Positions 26,207 to 38,260 of a stretch of 64,000 bases of DNA are shown piece after piece. Location: the NCBI GenBank assembly GCA_004794655.1, contig SMMW01000555.1:4497001-4561000 (forward strand). Direction: 5' to 3'. Below the pieces are notes generated by a model that worked only from the letters and a program-made list of their open reading frames with translations, was not told the DNA's origin and did not search any database. How positions within the stretch are numbered: the first letter of the stretch is position 1; the number at the start of each line of letters is the position of its first letter. This DNA comes from Marisa cornuarietis (Eukaryota; Mollusca; Gastropoda; Architaenioglossa; Ampullariidae). A program made the translations under genes and the position numbers.

Positions 26207-27165
26207 CTCTTGGCGCTTAAAATGGGAAAGAGACATGGATAAAATGAATAGAACACAAGGGATGGAAGAATAAACAACAGTGCTGACGACAATCAGAAAA
26301 CAATAATAGAAAACACAAAAAAGGCACCAAGTAACAGGAACAGAGAATATAGTGATTCTGCAGAGAAAGATGGGTGGAAAAGGAGCAAGAGCGGAAGGGG
26401 GGAAAGTAAAAAGGACTAGGATTGTGTTAGGAGTAATGCTCAAGGAAGAGGTGCATTTTCAGTGCATATTTGAAGGATTCAATTGTAGGAAGGTGGCGGA
26501 TATGGAAAGGAAGAGAGTTCCATTGTTTTGCTGCACAGTAGCCAAAAATCGTGTGACCATATGTTGTTGTTCTGGTGACAGGAACAGTTAGGATAAGGTC
26601 ATCAGACGAAGAGCATAGTTGTCTGGCCGGAACGTAAGGGATGAGAAGTTCAGAGAAATAATCAGGACAGGAGCCTGCAAAGAAATTAAAACACAGCACA
26701 GACAGTTTGTATTGAATGCGAGAACGGGTGGGTAGCCAGTGCAGAAAACGGAGAGGAGTGACATGGTCCTGTTTCGTGGCTCTCTGCAGTAGACATGCAG
26801 CAGAGTTCTGTACTTTCTGGAGTCTCTGAATGAGGTATGAGGGGCAGCCTGCCAGCAAGGAGTTGCAGTAGTCAAGCCGAGAAAGAACAAACGCACAGAC
26901 AAGAGTGTTGGTAGCGCGTGTAGAGAGAAAATGACGGATGGCGCTGATCTTACGGAGCTCATAACAGGCAGCTGTAACATGTTTATCAAGTGTCATGTCT
27001 TCAGTGACCATCAATCCCAGATTCCTAACGGATGACATGAAAAGGTGATGTTGGCTTCACCCACCTTGATGTGATTGGGCAGACTGACGAGCGAGGGTTG
27101 ATGTCTTCTTCTGTAGCACAAGAGGGCTTTCATTGTATCATTGTTTAGTTTAAGCTTGTTTTTTA

Positions 27166-27645
27166 CCATCCAGCCATACAACATGACTAAACCATGCTAC
27201 CTTCTGCTGCTTGATGGTAGCAAGCAGAGGCTCCTGGTCATCCATCAAGCAGATGACTAGGTTGTGGACAAAATCGCTCATCTTTTGTTCCCTGTAGGAG
27301 ATCCAAAGGAGTCTCCTGAAGCACTTCGTCTTGAACACCTTGATCCATCGCTTAAGTTCTGCGAGCGAGGTCCTTGTCTGGCAGTCATACAGCATGATGG
27401 GAACAACATAAGACTCGTAAAGCCTCAATTCGGTGTGGAAAGCTGATACTTCCGATGTCCCAAATCTTGCCGAGCCTGCCCACAGCCACTGTTGCTGCTG
27501 TGATCCCAAGATGAATGTCCACCATGCAGCTACCAGATGGTCACACCCAGGTATTTGAAGCACTGCACCTTCTTCACCTGTACTCCATTCAGATCTCGCT
27601 TTACTAATCTGACGGCACTGATCGTGACTTTGCTTTCGTTGAAAG
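27166..27645 (-). mobile_element. RTE-like endonuclease-reverse transcriptase fragment
   Basis: On the minus strand the frames read FKYLGVTIW, then LRLYESYVVPIMLYDCQTRT, FETKCFRRLLWISYRE-like sequence and KQQKVAWFSHVVW. This series is typical of the C-terminal region of RTE-like or endonuclease-reverse-transcriptase elements abundant in molluscs and other marine invertebrates. The frame shifts at about 27563 and both ends are truncated. It abuts the 5' break of the L2-like copy directly. Confidence 0.75.
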
Positions 27646-27885
27646 CTACAATAACTACATGCAAAATATCTTAATCTTGTATAAAGGTGACTAAATAAGT
27701 AGAGATTTATGGAAACACTTTCAAATAAAACTCAAAAATAAGTTTGCACATGACCAAATTTTCTTGTTGATATGACTGATGTGATGACTGTTCAGCAGAC
27801 TCTAATTAACTGCTCTGTTCTTAGCCAAGCCACAAAAGCTCATCATTACTCTTGAACTCTGAATGGGTTTACTAGGGAGTGGAGT
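27646..27885 (-). other. Probable 3'UTR of the zinc-finger gene
   Basis: 240 bp lie between the zinc-finger stop codon and the RTE-like fragment. No TTTATT (minus-strand AATAAA) was found here, so the real 3' end may lie within the retroelement cluster or use a variant signal. Confidence 0.3.
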
Positions 27886-30800
27886 CTATTTAGCCCCAGA
27901 AGCATGAGCAAGATCCATCAAGTTAGCCACACCCACTGAGGGAAGAAGAAAATTTTGAATGAATGAAAAAGTGCTGGTATAGTCCCCAGAAGTCTGCTGC
28001 TGCTGTTGCTGCTGTTGCAGTCCTTCCATTCCTGTGCCAGCACCACCACTTCCAGGAACATAGAAGTCGTGCTGTCGCTGAACACTTGCATCCACCATGC
28101 CAGCTGCTGCACTGCTGGTGTTGGCACTGGTGTACGGGACCATAGCAGGCAACGTCTGCAGCTGACTATATTCCAGGGCGTGGTGGGGCAGGTGTGACAG
28201 GGGATGGCTACGTTCAGCTCTGCTGCTTGCGGCAACCAGAGTTTGCTGTGGGTCGTGGTGGTGGGGGTGCATGGTGTAGTGAGGGTCCATTGCCAGATGG
28301 GGGTGGGGATGAGACAAGGGGTGGTGAACTGCATCATGAGGTTGACCCACCCCACTGCTATTGGAAGAGGAGGACAAGCCAGGGTAGGCCTCCACCCCGT
28401 CCAAACTGACAGCCTGTTGCTGGAGGTCGTGTGCAGGCATGGACATTGCCACTTGTGACAGGAGATGCATGCCATCATTGTCCATCACCCCCACGTCCAC
28501 TCCACTGTCCACCCTCTGTTCCTCCTCTTCGCCACCCACGACTACTGCTGCTGCAGCAGCTTTCTGCTCTTCCTGCAGGCAATCAGCCTTGACCTTTCTG
28601 GATTTGACCAGCATCTTCTTGGCAGGAGGAGTGCTGACTGGCTGTTTGATGCTCTGATCGGAGTCCAAAACCTCCACTTTACGCACAGGTGGGAGTGCTT
28701 CATCATTTCCATGCACAAGGCGCATGTGGCGCCGGAGATTGTAGAGGCGATTGAAGGCTGCACCGCACCAGCAGCCATGTTCTTTTGTGCGTGAATGCAC
28801 TTTAGCATGGCGTGCAAGAGCATTACGAGCTTTGAATGTCATTGGACAGTCTGGACACTGTAACAAGTACAAATAATGTCTCACAACTTGGCTGGCAACC
28901 AACAGCATGAAAACTTACGTTAAAATTATGCAAACAAAATCTCTGATGGAAATATTTGTGCAGGATTTTTAAGCTTTGAAAGCATTTTGAAGCAAATGAA
29001 AAAATACAAATGGAAAAGAATTTTGTAAAAATAAAAGAATTTTGTAAAGATAAATAAGAACATTTACAGATTTTTTCTGCAATTAACAGAAGAAGTTAAA
29101 AATCTTTTGCAGACATCATTTCAAAAGCATACCTTAAAACGACGTTCTGAGCTGTGCTTGTAGCTGTGGTGCATCTCCAGCGTCTTCTTTGCATGGAAGG
29201 CAGCCCCACACAGTTCACAAATGAAGTTCCGCTCAGTAGAAAAGTGGCGAGCAGTGTGACTACGAAGATTATCTTGTTCACTGCATCGGAAATTGCAATA
29301 CTGGCAAGCAAAGGGCTTGCTGTTTCGGTGGTGTCGCAAATGTCTCTGCAAAGCTGGACGTCTAAACGGCAGAAATAAAATGAATAATTAAGTTTGCAAG
29401 CTGACAGCAGCATTTGATTACTGAAGGATGGCAACTGTAAAATTAAATTACTATATGACTATATATAGATTTGTATCTTAAAGATACATTATCCAGAAAA
29501 TTTATGCTAGAAAAAACAGTTGTCAATTAACTTCAACTCTCTTTGCCAAACTTTGAAATAATGCATTTGTCTCTGCTACTGGAAAAAACTTAAATCTCTG
29601 TGTCAAAGAAAAATATCTGAATGTATCTAAATAAGTTAAAATTATATTAAAAAGAAAGTCATTTAAATTGGTCTTATTTACAAATTATCTTAAATTTATA
29701 ACAAATTTTTGTTAGCCTTTAAAATTTATTTAAATGTTAAACAGAACTAATTTTTCATTCCACATCATAATAACAATGATAAAAATAAGAATAATAAAGT
29801 GATGATGCTTGATTTATAGAGTGCAGAACTCACACTTAAATAAGAGTGTACACTCTGTGGGATAAATTAAAAATAAATGCGTAAGAATGGAAGGACGGGC
29901 AACAATTTAGACAAACTCTAAGGTGACTACACAGGGACCCAAAGTAAATAACAAGGTAAACTGGGAAAGCATACAGTACAACTTAAAGACACTAGGTAAA
30001 TTAGAGTAACCTACAGTTCTTTTGGTAGGACAGAGGAATTCAAAAAAGTCCAAGTGAGAGAATGGGTAAGTAGATGAACAAGGATTACTTGCAGTAGTGC
30101 TCATTGAAAAGATGTGTTTTTAGTGCATGTCTGAATGTTTCAGAGGTGGTTAAGTGGTAGAAATGAAAGTGGAGCACTGTTTTGCTGCTAAAAATACAGT
30201 GGTCATATGTGTTCTATTTTATTATCATTTTAGCTAAACTGCTTTGCCCTAGCCATCGAGCCAATGCCTACATTCTGTGCAAATGGTCTCATGTGATTTT
30301 GGTCACTCTCCATTTTGTGAAGTTAACATGATCATGGGAAACTGATGATAGTTTTGGAAAGTTCAGATTTTTTTAGGTTATAGTGCACCCAGTTTACTCC
30401 TCTGCATAGTGTACCACAATGAAAATTTCATCTTGTTCTCAAGTGGCCAGGTGCTATTTTTCACATAAGTTGTAGCCATTCAGAACTGGGTCACACCATG
30501 AAGAAGGCTAGATAAAACATGCTTTACAGAAACTGGCATCTCCCCTATTAAAAAGTAGCGTCCTGCTGTGCTTTAAATTACCTGAAAAGTTCTTCCCTCT
30601 ATTACTGATGGTTTAAATTTTTTTTAAAAATTAGTCAGTCAGTTAACAATGTCAGCATACCCCACTTCCTAAATAGATTCATCTGATCATAAACAGTGGA
30701 AATAAACTAAAAGCATACAATAAAAGGTGGAACTTCTTGTGGGCGGTTTTTAAAATGGTTTTTCCCCAGAGAGGGAAGGTAGGTTACCTGTGATGCAGAT

Positions 30801-33800
30801 GTGGTCAGTCTTCACTAATTGCTACCCTGACAAAAGGCAGGGTGGAGATCACAGGCAGTGCCGACTAAGCAATAAAATGTATTTTTCACCTGAGTATTTG
30901 CTGTTGGCGTTGAGAAAGTTGAGGTGAAACGGTTTGCAACTAAACATACTGTCAGGTATAGAAATGACATTTGTGTATTTTCCATAAAATAAATAGAGAG
31001 AAAAATAAAGGCGAGAAGGATGAACAACAGAAATGACACAAACACAACTTAATTTTAAAACTTTTTTTATTGCTTTCTCTATATTTCTTTATCTTTCTTT
31101 ACTTAACATTTTCAGTTTATTCCCCATGTGACTGACATAAAGTACATCTGCATCTGGGTGCAATGTTCATACTTTTACAAATGGCCAACACTATCTACAA
31201 AAGTGGTTTGATTGTTGGTGAGCATGACAAGGTGAAGGACATTGGAGATCACGTTCATGTACATTCAGTCTCGTGCACCTCTTCGCTCGAAGTGATAATG
31301 TCAAAAATGGATGTGCTGATCATCTTTGACTGTCATGATGGACATACGAGTATTGTTGTCTGGAACTCGTCTCCATTTGGTGACAGTTATTTTTTAAATG
31401 AAGGAATGTACCTTGTGTACATTATGTTAGGGATTATTCCCATTCAACATACAAAATTTTCTACGTCTGCCAATATGGGACATGTAAATGATAAATTTTT
31501 GAGAAAACGACTGCCATGGTTTTCTGTAGTAGTTGCCTTCTTGAAGTGTCAGTCTACCACAGCTGCACTTCAAGCGGAACAGTCTCCTCTGACCGACGGG
31601 ATCAGTGTGATGACAGATGTAAGGCACGCATGTCGAAACAACTCATATCACACTGCTCATGTTACTCTGGGTGTATCGACCGACAAGGTTCTAAATCTTC
31701 AGCACGTCACCAAAGAGGATGACGTGTACACCCAGTAGCATGAGGCAGTGGGCTGCGAGAGGATTATGAAAGTATGAATGTGTCAGGTGTCAAGAGCATG
31801 TTCACTACTGTAATTAATAAGTTAGTCAGAAACACAGGTGAGACGTGGCATGTTGCTAAAAATATAAAAGCTGGAATGAAAAATGTGGCGCAAAAGCAGT
31901 AAAGCAAACATTAGCAAGAAATGGCACCCTCAGCTCTCTGACAAGACAGCAGTGGTCAGGGATCATGTTTACTGGCGTACTGAAAATTGTGATAGCAACT
32001 CTTTGAGACTAAGGCACTTGTTGCATGAATGTATTACACACTTCCAAAACATCCATGACAAGTGCAACCAAGCCTCACCATGCAGGCAATTTCGATATAT
32101 ACCATCTCTAATAGTGCTGACAGGTCCTGCTGTCAAGCTTCTGAGCAACTTACTGCATGGTCATATACTCCATAAAAATCCATAGGACTATGTGCTGTCC
32201 AGGGACACATTTTATGTTGAAAACTTTAACAATGTGTGCCTGATCTATCTACCTAAGCGGGTTCACATAGAAAACACGAGGCACTATGATGCGCATGGGT
32301 CTTGCTGTCTTAGACTGGTATGAACATGTTGATAGAGATTCTACTTCAAATTACACCAAAACAAGTGTTCAGCACAACTGGCAACGACTGGACAACGCAC
32401 TTTAGAAAAGAAAACTTTTAAACTAGTAGAGGATATCTGGAGATGTGTCACTGAACAGTACAAATTTGATTCCGAACATGAAGTAAACACATTAACTAAA
32501 ACAGACAGTAGTCCAGATGAAGATTTGGAAATGAATAATGTAATTTAAATAACACCATCACACCATCATTGATAAATGAGGAAATAGTTTATCATCAATG
32601 TTTTCACTTTCAAAACCAAAATTGTTCTAACCAACGGCACAGTTTTATTGTGTCTATAGACAAGTTCATTCCAGTCTAAAACTGCAAGACCCACTTGTAT
32701 GTTATAATGCATTTTTATCTTATTCACTATACGTTTGCTATCCTGTGATATCAATTGTAGGATCGGTAGCAGTGTTAACTTTTGTGTTTCAATTGTTATG
32801 TTGGTGATTTCACTTTGTCGTATCTAGATGTGTACGACAGTGCCTAACACCACTGATTTTGATTACATACCTGTACTTCCCCTACGCCAATACGAATCTT
32901 TGAATTTCTTGTGATGTTACGTAAATCATGAGATGAAGGGGGAATGTGTTTGAAACAGTTAACTGAAGAAACAAAAATTAAACCATTTACTGATATCCTA
33001 ACTTATGAGTAAAGAAAGATAAAGAGATACAGAGAAAATAAAGAAAAAACAATATAAATAAAGTTTGAAAAATTCAGTTGTCTTTACGTTTGTGTAATTT
33101 GCGATGTTATCCTTCTCTCCCTTATATTCTCTCTCTCTCTTTTTTTTTTGAGAATACATTCAGTCCTTACCACGACAGTATGCTCAGATAAAAGCTGTTT
33201 TCCCTCACCTTTCTCAGATCCTACAAGAAGTACTAGTGGGTGAGAAAGTCATTTTATTGCTAGGGTAGTCGACAGTGTCTGTGCACCTTTACCCTGCCCA
33301 CCTGTCGATGAAGTAATTGGAGGCGAATGACTGCTTGTTGTCAGCACCGCTTATACACCTACCTTCCCTCCCCTGGGGGAAACCATTCTCTTCCTACGGT
33401 CCAAAGAAGTTCTGCCTTTAACCATTAAAATCTTCTATTCAAACGATCATAACCAGGGGAAATAAACTAAAAACATACCATGAGTGTAGTAATCTTCTAT
33501 TCCTGCAAAGACAACTGTTTTGCTATCCAGATGCCAACACCTCACATATTTATCCCATGCTTTTCAAGTTTCTTATTTAAATGCACTAAAATAAAGAGCT
33601 AAAATTAATTATTAAAATTAAATATGTCAGTAACGGACCAGACACAAACTTGACATGTTCCATGTTGTTCTTAATAAGGGTATGACTTAATCTACCATTG
33701 CTGAGTTAAACTGAACATTCTCAAACTCTGAGTGACCAGGACATCCAAAAAAGGACAACCGTTTTGAAAGATTGCGCATGTCTGAAGTGAGTGTAGTTTA

Positions 33801-36800
33801 GTGACTCTAGCCTGTGACAACCCAATTACTCTAGCCAACTTAGGTTGTTCTTAAACACAATTAGGCAGCACAGACAGCACACTTCACTGCAAAACACAAG
33901 GTCACTGGCTTGAGGCCAGCTCAGACCTCCCTGATCTACCAACAGCTGGCAAGAATGGGTGCCTGATTTATTAGAAAAGGTAAAGGCAGCAGAATTAAGA
34001 GGGTTGGATTCCACTTTCCCCATGCTATGCACTACGAATGGTGCAACCCGTTCATTGGCCCTTTGGTTCTAGACTTTGGAACCCCTTACCTATAATAATT
34101 ATAGCTGAATTTTTAAAGCATAAATTTCCCCTTGTGGATGCAAACTCAGTGTGCTGCACACAAAAGACTACAACAAAACCAACAAATATAACAGAAGCAC
34201 ATGGCTTAGTAAACAGATAAGACTTCAAGAGGGTAAAAAAAAAACAACCCAAAAAACATTAAAAAAACACTACTTTGAAATAATTAAGAGCATCATAAGC
34301 TAGGTCCAGTTCATCATTCTGAAGTGCTGGGTTGACTGACTACACTTCACTGAACAATGCACTGTTCTAGTGTCGATGTACACCCTAGGTTTATTCCACT
34401 AGCTTGAGAATTCTGCTGCATGTGTGAATTACTCACCTAAAATAGGATTTGCCGCACTCACTGCATAAGTAAAGTCGTTCATCAGACTTGCCTGCACGTT
34501 GGCGGTGTCCCATGGTCTGCCGATGCTTGGCCAGTGCCTTAGGTGTGCGGAAACTTAAGGAGCAAAGAGTGCATTGGACAGGCTTCTCACCTTGAAAATA
34601 ACAAAATCATTTAAGATAAATAACCAAGCTTGCAAACATATACATGCCAGTAATGAGAATCAATGAATGGAAAGATTTTTGAAAGGACATTACTGTCCTT
34701 CTGAAAAAGCCTTTTATATCATTATTTTAGTGGATGCTGAGAGCTAGGCCTCAAATTTCAGGCTGAAAATAAATCTTTGGGTTTAGAATTTACATCTCAG
34801 CTCCCCAATCTGTCATTCTTCTCAATTCTGTGCATCACACACATTACTCAGACTTGAAGTGCTACAACTACAAAAGTTTATTTATAGAGCATCTTCCCTA
34901 CAACTGAAAGTGGGCTCAAAAAGCTTTATGTAAGTATGTGAACACAAACATAGGAGGAATCAAGTACATCCACGCCTCCCCTCTCTCTCACACACAGCTT
35001 TATACCAACAGGCAGTTCTATGGACTGAAGGGTAGAGTAGTATAGCATAAATAAGACTGTGTTTCATAAAAACAAAAAATAATAAAAAAGATAATTTAAT
35101 AAATAAAATATGGCAATTGCCTATTCACTTTCAGCACCTTCTTTTAAGCAGTATTTACCTGTGTGAAGTCTCGAATGTAACTCCAACTGTTTAGCCTTTG
35201 CAAACTGTTTGCGACAAATGCCACACTTCAACTCTTTGTCGTCATTTGAACTGTTGCATGTGTTCAAGTTCTTCTTCACCTTGGCAGAGATTTTAGCCTG
35301 GTATTTTGCCAAGGCATTCTTGTGGTTGCAGCCACGCACCCTCATGCCTGTCCCTTTCGACTTTTGGCAAGGGTGCTGTCTGTACTGAAAAGACCGTCTA
35401 AAAGTCTTCTGACACTGCCTGCAATGAAATCTCTGTCGTCTTGTTTCGTGACTGCACATATGCCAGGAGTACTGAACAAAGTCGTTCAGCATGGCACCAC
35501 ACATGCCACACACAAACCTGCCTCCTGCATGCTGCCTGTAGTGTAGAAACAGCATATACCTCTTGTTAAACTGCAGGCCACAAAACCTGCATGTCACCTT
35601 TGCATTCTCTGGAACCTGCTGCTGATGGATACCTGTCACATGGGATTTTAGCTTGCTTTTTGAGGTAAAAGTCTTGCCACATTCATCACACATATGGATC
35701 TCTTTGCTCAGGAAAGCTATTTCCTTCCACTGCAGACCGGTGCAGAGGTGGTGCATGAAAGCCACCTCATTGAAGAGCTCTTGATGACAAAAGCGACAGC
35801 TGACAGGACTTGAGCCATGACTAAGAACATGGGCTTTAACTGAGCGGTGATGTGTTAGCATTTCTCCGCATCCACGACAGACAAAAAGTCGCCACCTGCC
35901 AGCTGCAAGATGCTGCTGATGCTGTTGTTGCAGCTGGTGGTGAAAGTGAGCTGAAGCACTGACCATTACCTGACTGACCTCCCGACCTTGCCCAAAGGCA
36001 GCGTGGGCCACAGGATCGAACACTGTTCCCCTGTAGTGCACAGAACTGCAGCCTGCACCTACAGGAGAGCTGGAACTCATGTCAAAGTTTGTGCTTGAAT
36101 ACTGACTGTGTGACTGTGACAGGGACCCTTCACAATGGCTGCTCCCAGCTGTTGACATGTCCAGAACAGAACTTTCAAACTGCTGGTGACTGCTAGTTTC
36201 ACAGCTTGGGTTAGGATTATGAAGAACTGTGCCACTATAATGAGATGAGCTGTACCTTGATCCCTCTGATAAAGCCATGTTAAGGATTTGTCCAGAGTAA
36301 TGAGCTGAAGCACAGCTGGCAACATGCTGTGGCATGGTGAAAATTGTCCCAGCATACTGAGCATGCTCTTGATGTGCATTGCATGCTGGGATGGCTTGAG
36401 TGGCAGAAACATCCAGAACAGCAACTGCATACTGTGGTGTGCTGCCACTTGTGTGGACGGCTGGTATGGAAACCACTGCTCCAGTGTACTGTGGATGGGA
36501 CAGGCCACAGGTGGCCTGGGACGTTGAAGGTAAGATTGCACTGTACTGAGGATGGGCATTAGAAACTCCACAGTTGGCTTCATTGTGAGCGTGAGGGTCA
36601 GATGTGTTCACCAGTGGAGTAGCAAAGTGAGGCTGTGTACGAGCGCAAGCATCACTATCAAGAGGTGCTGGGATGTTCAACATGGGGTCCGAGTACTTTG
36701 GAGCACAATGAGGCAAATGACTAGTGACTGTCGCAGGCACTGAGCAGTTTGGGTTTTGTGCAAGGTTTTGGCTAAAGTCATAAGCACAATCAAAACTGGC

Positions 36801-38146
36801 CAGCTCTTGAAACTCATCGTCAAAGTGCTCCTTGCTTTCTAACCCTTGACTAGACGATGAGGGCATCTGGTCCTGAGAAGCAACATTAGCTTTTTGCAAA
36901 TCTGAAGTCTGGCACTGGCTATCAGGCTCACATGCCAGCACTGAGCAGCTACTGTCTGCAACATTGTTAGTGGAAAACGGCACTGACTGTTTGCCACTAC
37001 CAACCCTCTTCCGAGCCTGGCAGACTGACTTTCTCCTCCGCCTGTTTCTAGACATGCCACTGTTGTTGGTCGATTGTGTGTGTCCTCCATCATGAGGATC
37101 TCTTTGAACCACTTCGATGGCTGCACTATGACTGTTTGCAAATGATGAAGAGGCAATGTCATTTCTGCTTTGAATGGCCCCAAACTGTGAGTTAGTGCCA
37201 TCACTTCCTGAGAAATTAAGCAGCTTGTTGATGGACGACTGGAGAATATTTAAAGCCCTGCCTCTTTCTGCTGGATCTAGCAACAGAAATGTTTCTTCTA
37301 CTGCCTGTACCTGTGTAAAGAAAATGTTGATGGTTTAAGTTGTCTTTCAATACATATTACTAAAATTTTCACTAAGATGTATTCCAAGTAATCAAATACT
37401 TAATAAATATACTATGTAATCAAAAATGGAGAAAACTGCTGATGGATGTGTACTATGCAGTGGTTGTTTAATCTGATTACTGCTGTATTTTTCATTATTT
37501 TGTTTAATGTTGTTGTTTACCAATGAATTATAAGATTCAATGTATTATTGCCCTGATATGATTAATAAGGTGGCATAGCAAAAAAAAAAAAAAAATCTCA
37601 TTTACTATTCAACATTTTAATCACAACTAAGTACTGCTCAATTTTAACATAAAAACAAAGGCATAATAGATTATCGCAACAATGCACTATCAAAGTTTTA
37701 CTCAAAGAAACACTCTGGCTGCCACATGCTGTGGTAATTGACTAGCAAGTTTGATGGGCCTGAATTTTATTTATGGTGACCTGGTCACCATGACGATCAC
37801 ATCACTAACCACCTTTAAAATTGAAATCCGTTTTGGGGACAGTTATGCTGTTCCAGAATATCTGCGGGAAATATCTTCAAACGTATATAAAACAGCGCAA
37901 CAAAGCGCGATCTCTAGCTACTTCCAACATAAACGATAGTAAGTCCTTGTACCGATTTAGACCAAACTTCTCAGGCAGGTGACGTACAAGCGTCTACAAA
38001 AGATCACTGGCAAAACGTTTGCAAATCTAAACGCAATTATTAACACATTGAAGCTTATCGAAAGATGAATATACCATAAATTGGACAGTTTTATATTCTC
38101 TCTTCTATACCTTTAAGAAAAACGATGCAAGCTTTTCTTCTCCCAT
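27886..38146 (-). CDS. Large C2H2 zinc-finger protein (about 13 fingers)
   Basis: Five exons join with consistent phase on the minus strand: 38146-38111, 37310-35159, 34590-34437, 29361-29133 and 28857-27886 (TAG). They total 3543 nt, or 1180 residues. The N-terminus MGEEKLASFFLK runs into a predicted helical segment. A Ser/Gln/His-rich region follows with about ten degenerate repeats built on Y-x-G-x-V-L. Seven C2H2 fingers lie in exon 2 (from RLFVCRGCGEM to ELKCGICRKQF). The intron after HTG splits an HTGEKP linker, and about six more fingers are in exons 3-5. The C-terminus is disordered, with an acidic stretch, His-rich runs and a poly-Gln tract (CAG/CTG repeat near 27997-28018). It is probably a nuclear DNA-binding regulator with unknown targets. 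I could not assign an orthologue. The start is the ATG in the short first exon, since exon 2 begins in phase 0 at an acceptor without a suitable ATG. Confidence 0.9.
29775..30220 (-). mobile_element. Old L2-like retrotransposon remnant (copy 3)
   Basis: The segment 30090-30205 matches the 3' coding end of copy 2 (26430-26550) with many differences, including AGTAGTGCTCATTGAAAAGA against AGTAATGCTCAAGGAAGAGG. It runs into an AAT-rich tail at about 29775-29800. It lies in intron 3 of the zinc-finger gene in the same orientation as the gene. Its divergence makes it the oldest of the four copies here. Confidence 0.65.
30725..33417 (+). mobile_element. TTAA-target DNA transposon with about 0.4-kb inverted repeats, Kolobok-like
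   Basis: Imperfect long inverted repeats 30725-31103 and 33008-33417 align along their whole length. They start AGGTGGAACTTCTT and AGGCAGAACTTCTT and end in a purine/pyrimidine block that is 28/30 identical (31074-31103 against 33008-33037). The flanks are TAAA (30721-30724) and TTAA (33418-33421), consistent with a TTAA target duplication with one change. A decayed transposase lies between. TTAA targets occur in the piggyBac and Kolobok superfamilies; the protein does not look like piggyBac, so Kolobok-like is the better guess. It sits in intron 3 of the zinc-finger gene, antisense to it. Confidence 0.72.
31163..32545 (+). pseudogene. Decayed DDE-type transposase (Kolobok-like)
   Basis: The longest frame, 31163-31738 (191 codons), includes ADLT-type motifs such as LTDGISVMTDVRHACRKNSY-like sequence (written here with one difference), then HVTLGVSTDKVLNLQHVTKE. 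Downstream pieces in shifted frames give ETWHVAKNIKAGMK, KWHPQLSDKTAVVRDHVYWR and YLPKRVHIENTRHYDA. The WHVAK and Y-x-PKR-x-H motifs recall multi-copy transposases found in cnidarians, fish and molluscs. At least two frame changes and several stops make it a pseudogene. Assignment as a transposase rests on motif memory plus the inverted repeats. Confidence 0.68.
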
Positions 38147-38260
38147 TTTCGCTTCGAAATATTCATCTCGAGAACAACGCCGATGAGCACACTTCCGGTT
38201 TATTTGGTGGCGGTTGGGAGTGTTTATGATTTGAAACATCAGCCCGTCTTAGTTTGAGAG
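38147..38260 (-). promoter_or_regulatory. Zinc-finger gene promoter and 5'UTR with ETS-like site
   Basis: CCGGAAGT on the minus strand (38191-38198) lies about 45 bp upstream of the proposed start codon, a position common for ETS/GABP sites at housekeeping TATA-less promoters. No TATA box is seen. An upstream ATG at 38166 opens an 18-codon frame (38166-38113) that overlaps the main start in a different frame. If the transcript starts upstream of it, it would reduce main-frame initiation. Confidence 0.4.

Larger units (their letters stand above)
30685..33478. repeat. 34-bp direct repeats flanking the TTAA transposon
   Basis: 30685-30718 and 33445-33478 are direct repeats with 31/34 identity and share GGAAATAAACTAAAA. 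If the transposon and one TTAA are removed, the two copies sit about 63 bp apart. The further AATCTTCTATTC echo at 33430 and 33491 fits a short tandem array of about 60 bp into which the transposon inserted. Confidence 0.6.

Noticed and set aside
28204..28794. Plus-strand frames opposite the zinc-finger last exon
   Set aside because: They are shadows of His/Gln-rich coding sequence on the minus strand, which has matching splice sites and zinc fingers.
31163..31738. 191-codon frame considered as an independent host gene in the zinc-finger intron
   Set aside because: It lies between long inverted repeats with TTAA-type flanks and its homology continues in broken frames downstream, so it is a transposase remnant.
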